A stretch of 64,000 nt of DNA, taken from contig CP104104.1 of NCBI GenBank assembly GCA_025163595.1, positions 55,940 to 119,939 of the forward strand. Reading direction: 5' to 3'. A model generated the notes under the pieces. It was not told where the DNA came from, searched no databases, and saw nothing but the letters and a program-made list of their open reading frames with translations. A program made the position numbers and the translations under genes. Source of the DNA: Phaeobacter sp. G2 (GTDB lineage Bacteria > Pseudomonadota > Alphaproteobacteria > Rhodobacterales > Rhodobacteraceae). This document shows, one piece after another, positions 63,895 to 64,000 of this stretch (position 1 is the first letter of the stretch; each line of letters begins with the position of its first letter).

Positions 63895-64000
63895 GCTCTG
63901 GGCCCATAAATCTTACATGCTCAGCGGCTATTTCACGAGATTTCAGGGGCTTGGGGTGCGCAGCCAATAGTGGTTCTATTTGCAAGCGATCCGAGACATT

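Noticed and set aside
63895..64000. A reverse frame entering from beyond the window end and reading into the iclR 3' end
   Set aside because: Only about 35 codons outside iclR are visible; no motif, so it cannot be called a gene.

Overview
The window looks like a contiguous piece of a Roseobacter-group alphaproteobacterium (Rhodobacterales). G+C is high, genes are tightly packed, and the gene set is typical of that group: an oxygen-dependent (CobG-type) cobalamin cluster, TRAP transport, a homoprotocatechuate (hpa) meta-cleavage cluster, a DUF1111/imelysin/DUF1513 iron locus, and candidate iron operators of the CTGA-N9-TCAG kind. Housekeeping genes such as metG argue for a chromosome or a chromosome-like replicon, yet a complete plasmid-type replication and partition module sits at 45.9-50.7 kb. 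No tRNA, rRNA, CRISPR array or insertion sequence was recognised.

Layout. 1-2.2 kb (-): a flotillin (cut by the window edge) and its YqiJ-like partner. 2.5-4.3 kb: metG and its terminator. 4.4-12.0 kb: an iron region (hemP, imelysin, porin-like barrel; then bfd, bfr, di-haem DUF1111, second imelysin, DUF1513), with one candidate iron box before hemP and two before bfd. 12.1-14.5 kb: glpR-glpD. 14.6-30.9 kb: cobalamin synthesis. cobO runs leftward. A cobalamin riboswitch precedes DUF1636-cobW-cobN-cobG-cobH-cobI-cobJ, then cobK (opposite strand), cobL-cobE-cobM-cobB-cobA, a second cobalamin riboswitch before a CbiM-like transporter subunit, and cobF. 31-35.4 kb: DMT exporter, MocR-type regulator, DUF983 protein and manC. 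35.8-41.5 kb: hpaF-E-D-G-H-I, where the aldolase HpaI carries a C-terminal DUF2218-like domain. 41.6-44.2 kb: divergent ugd and a second nucleotide-sugar dehydrogenase. 44.6-45.8 kb: a tandem GAF protein.

45.9-50.7 kb: a plasmid-type replicon core. A Rep_3-like initiator, translationally coupled to a conserved 170-aa protein, diverges from parA-parB. Between them lie four iterons at an exact 22-bp period, rep-proximal inverted copies of the same core, and an AT-rich stretch. The same 17-bp inverted repeat (GGTTTCG-N3-CGAAACC) occurs three times, in rep, between rep and parA, and in parB, and is a candidate centromere. 50.7-57.8 kb: UDP-glucuronate epimerase, then an envelope block of two MltB-type transglycosylases flanking a DUF4153/DUF4173 membrane protein, response regulator and histidine kinase. 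58.3-63.9 kb: acyl-CoA ligase, TRAP transporter (P, Q, M) and IclR regulator, probably an organic-acid uptake and activation unit.

How the genes fit together. The iron region combines haem/iron uptake, periplasmic iron or haem proteins and bacterioferritin storage under a probable shared iron operator. The cob cluster encodes most of the route from uroporphyrinogen III to adenosylated cobyrinic acid diamide; cobST, cobCD, cobQ, cobP and cobUV are not here. The hpa genes cover the steps after 3,4-dihydroxyphenylacetate, without the HpaBC hydroxylase. manC, ugd, the TviB-like dehydrogenase and the UDP-glucuronate epimerase all feed surface polysaccharide synthesis and lie on both sides of the replication module.
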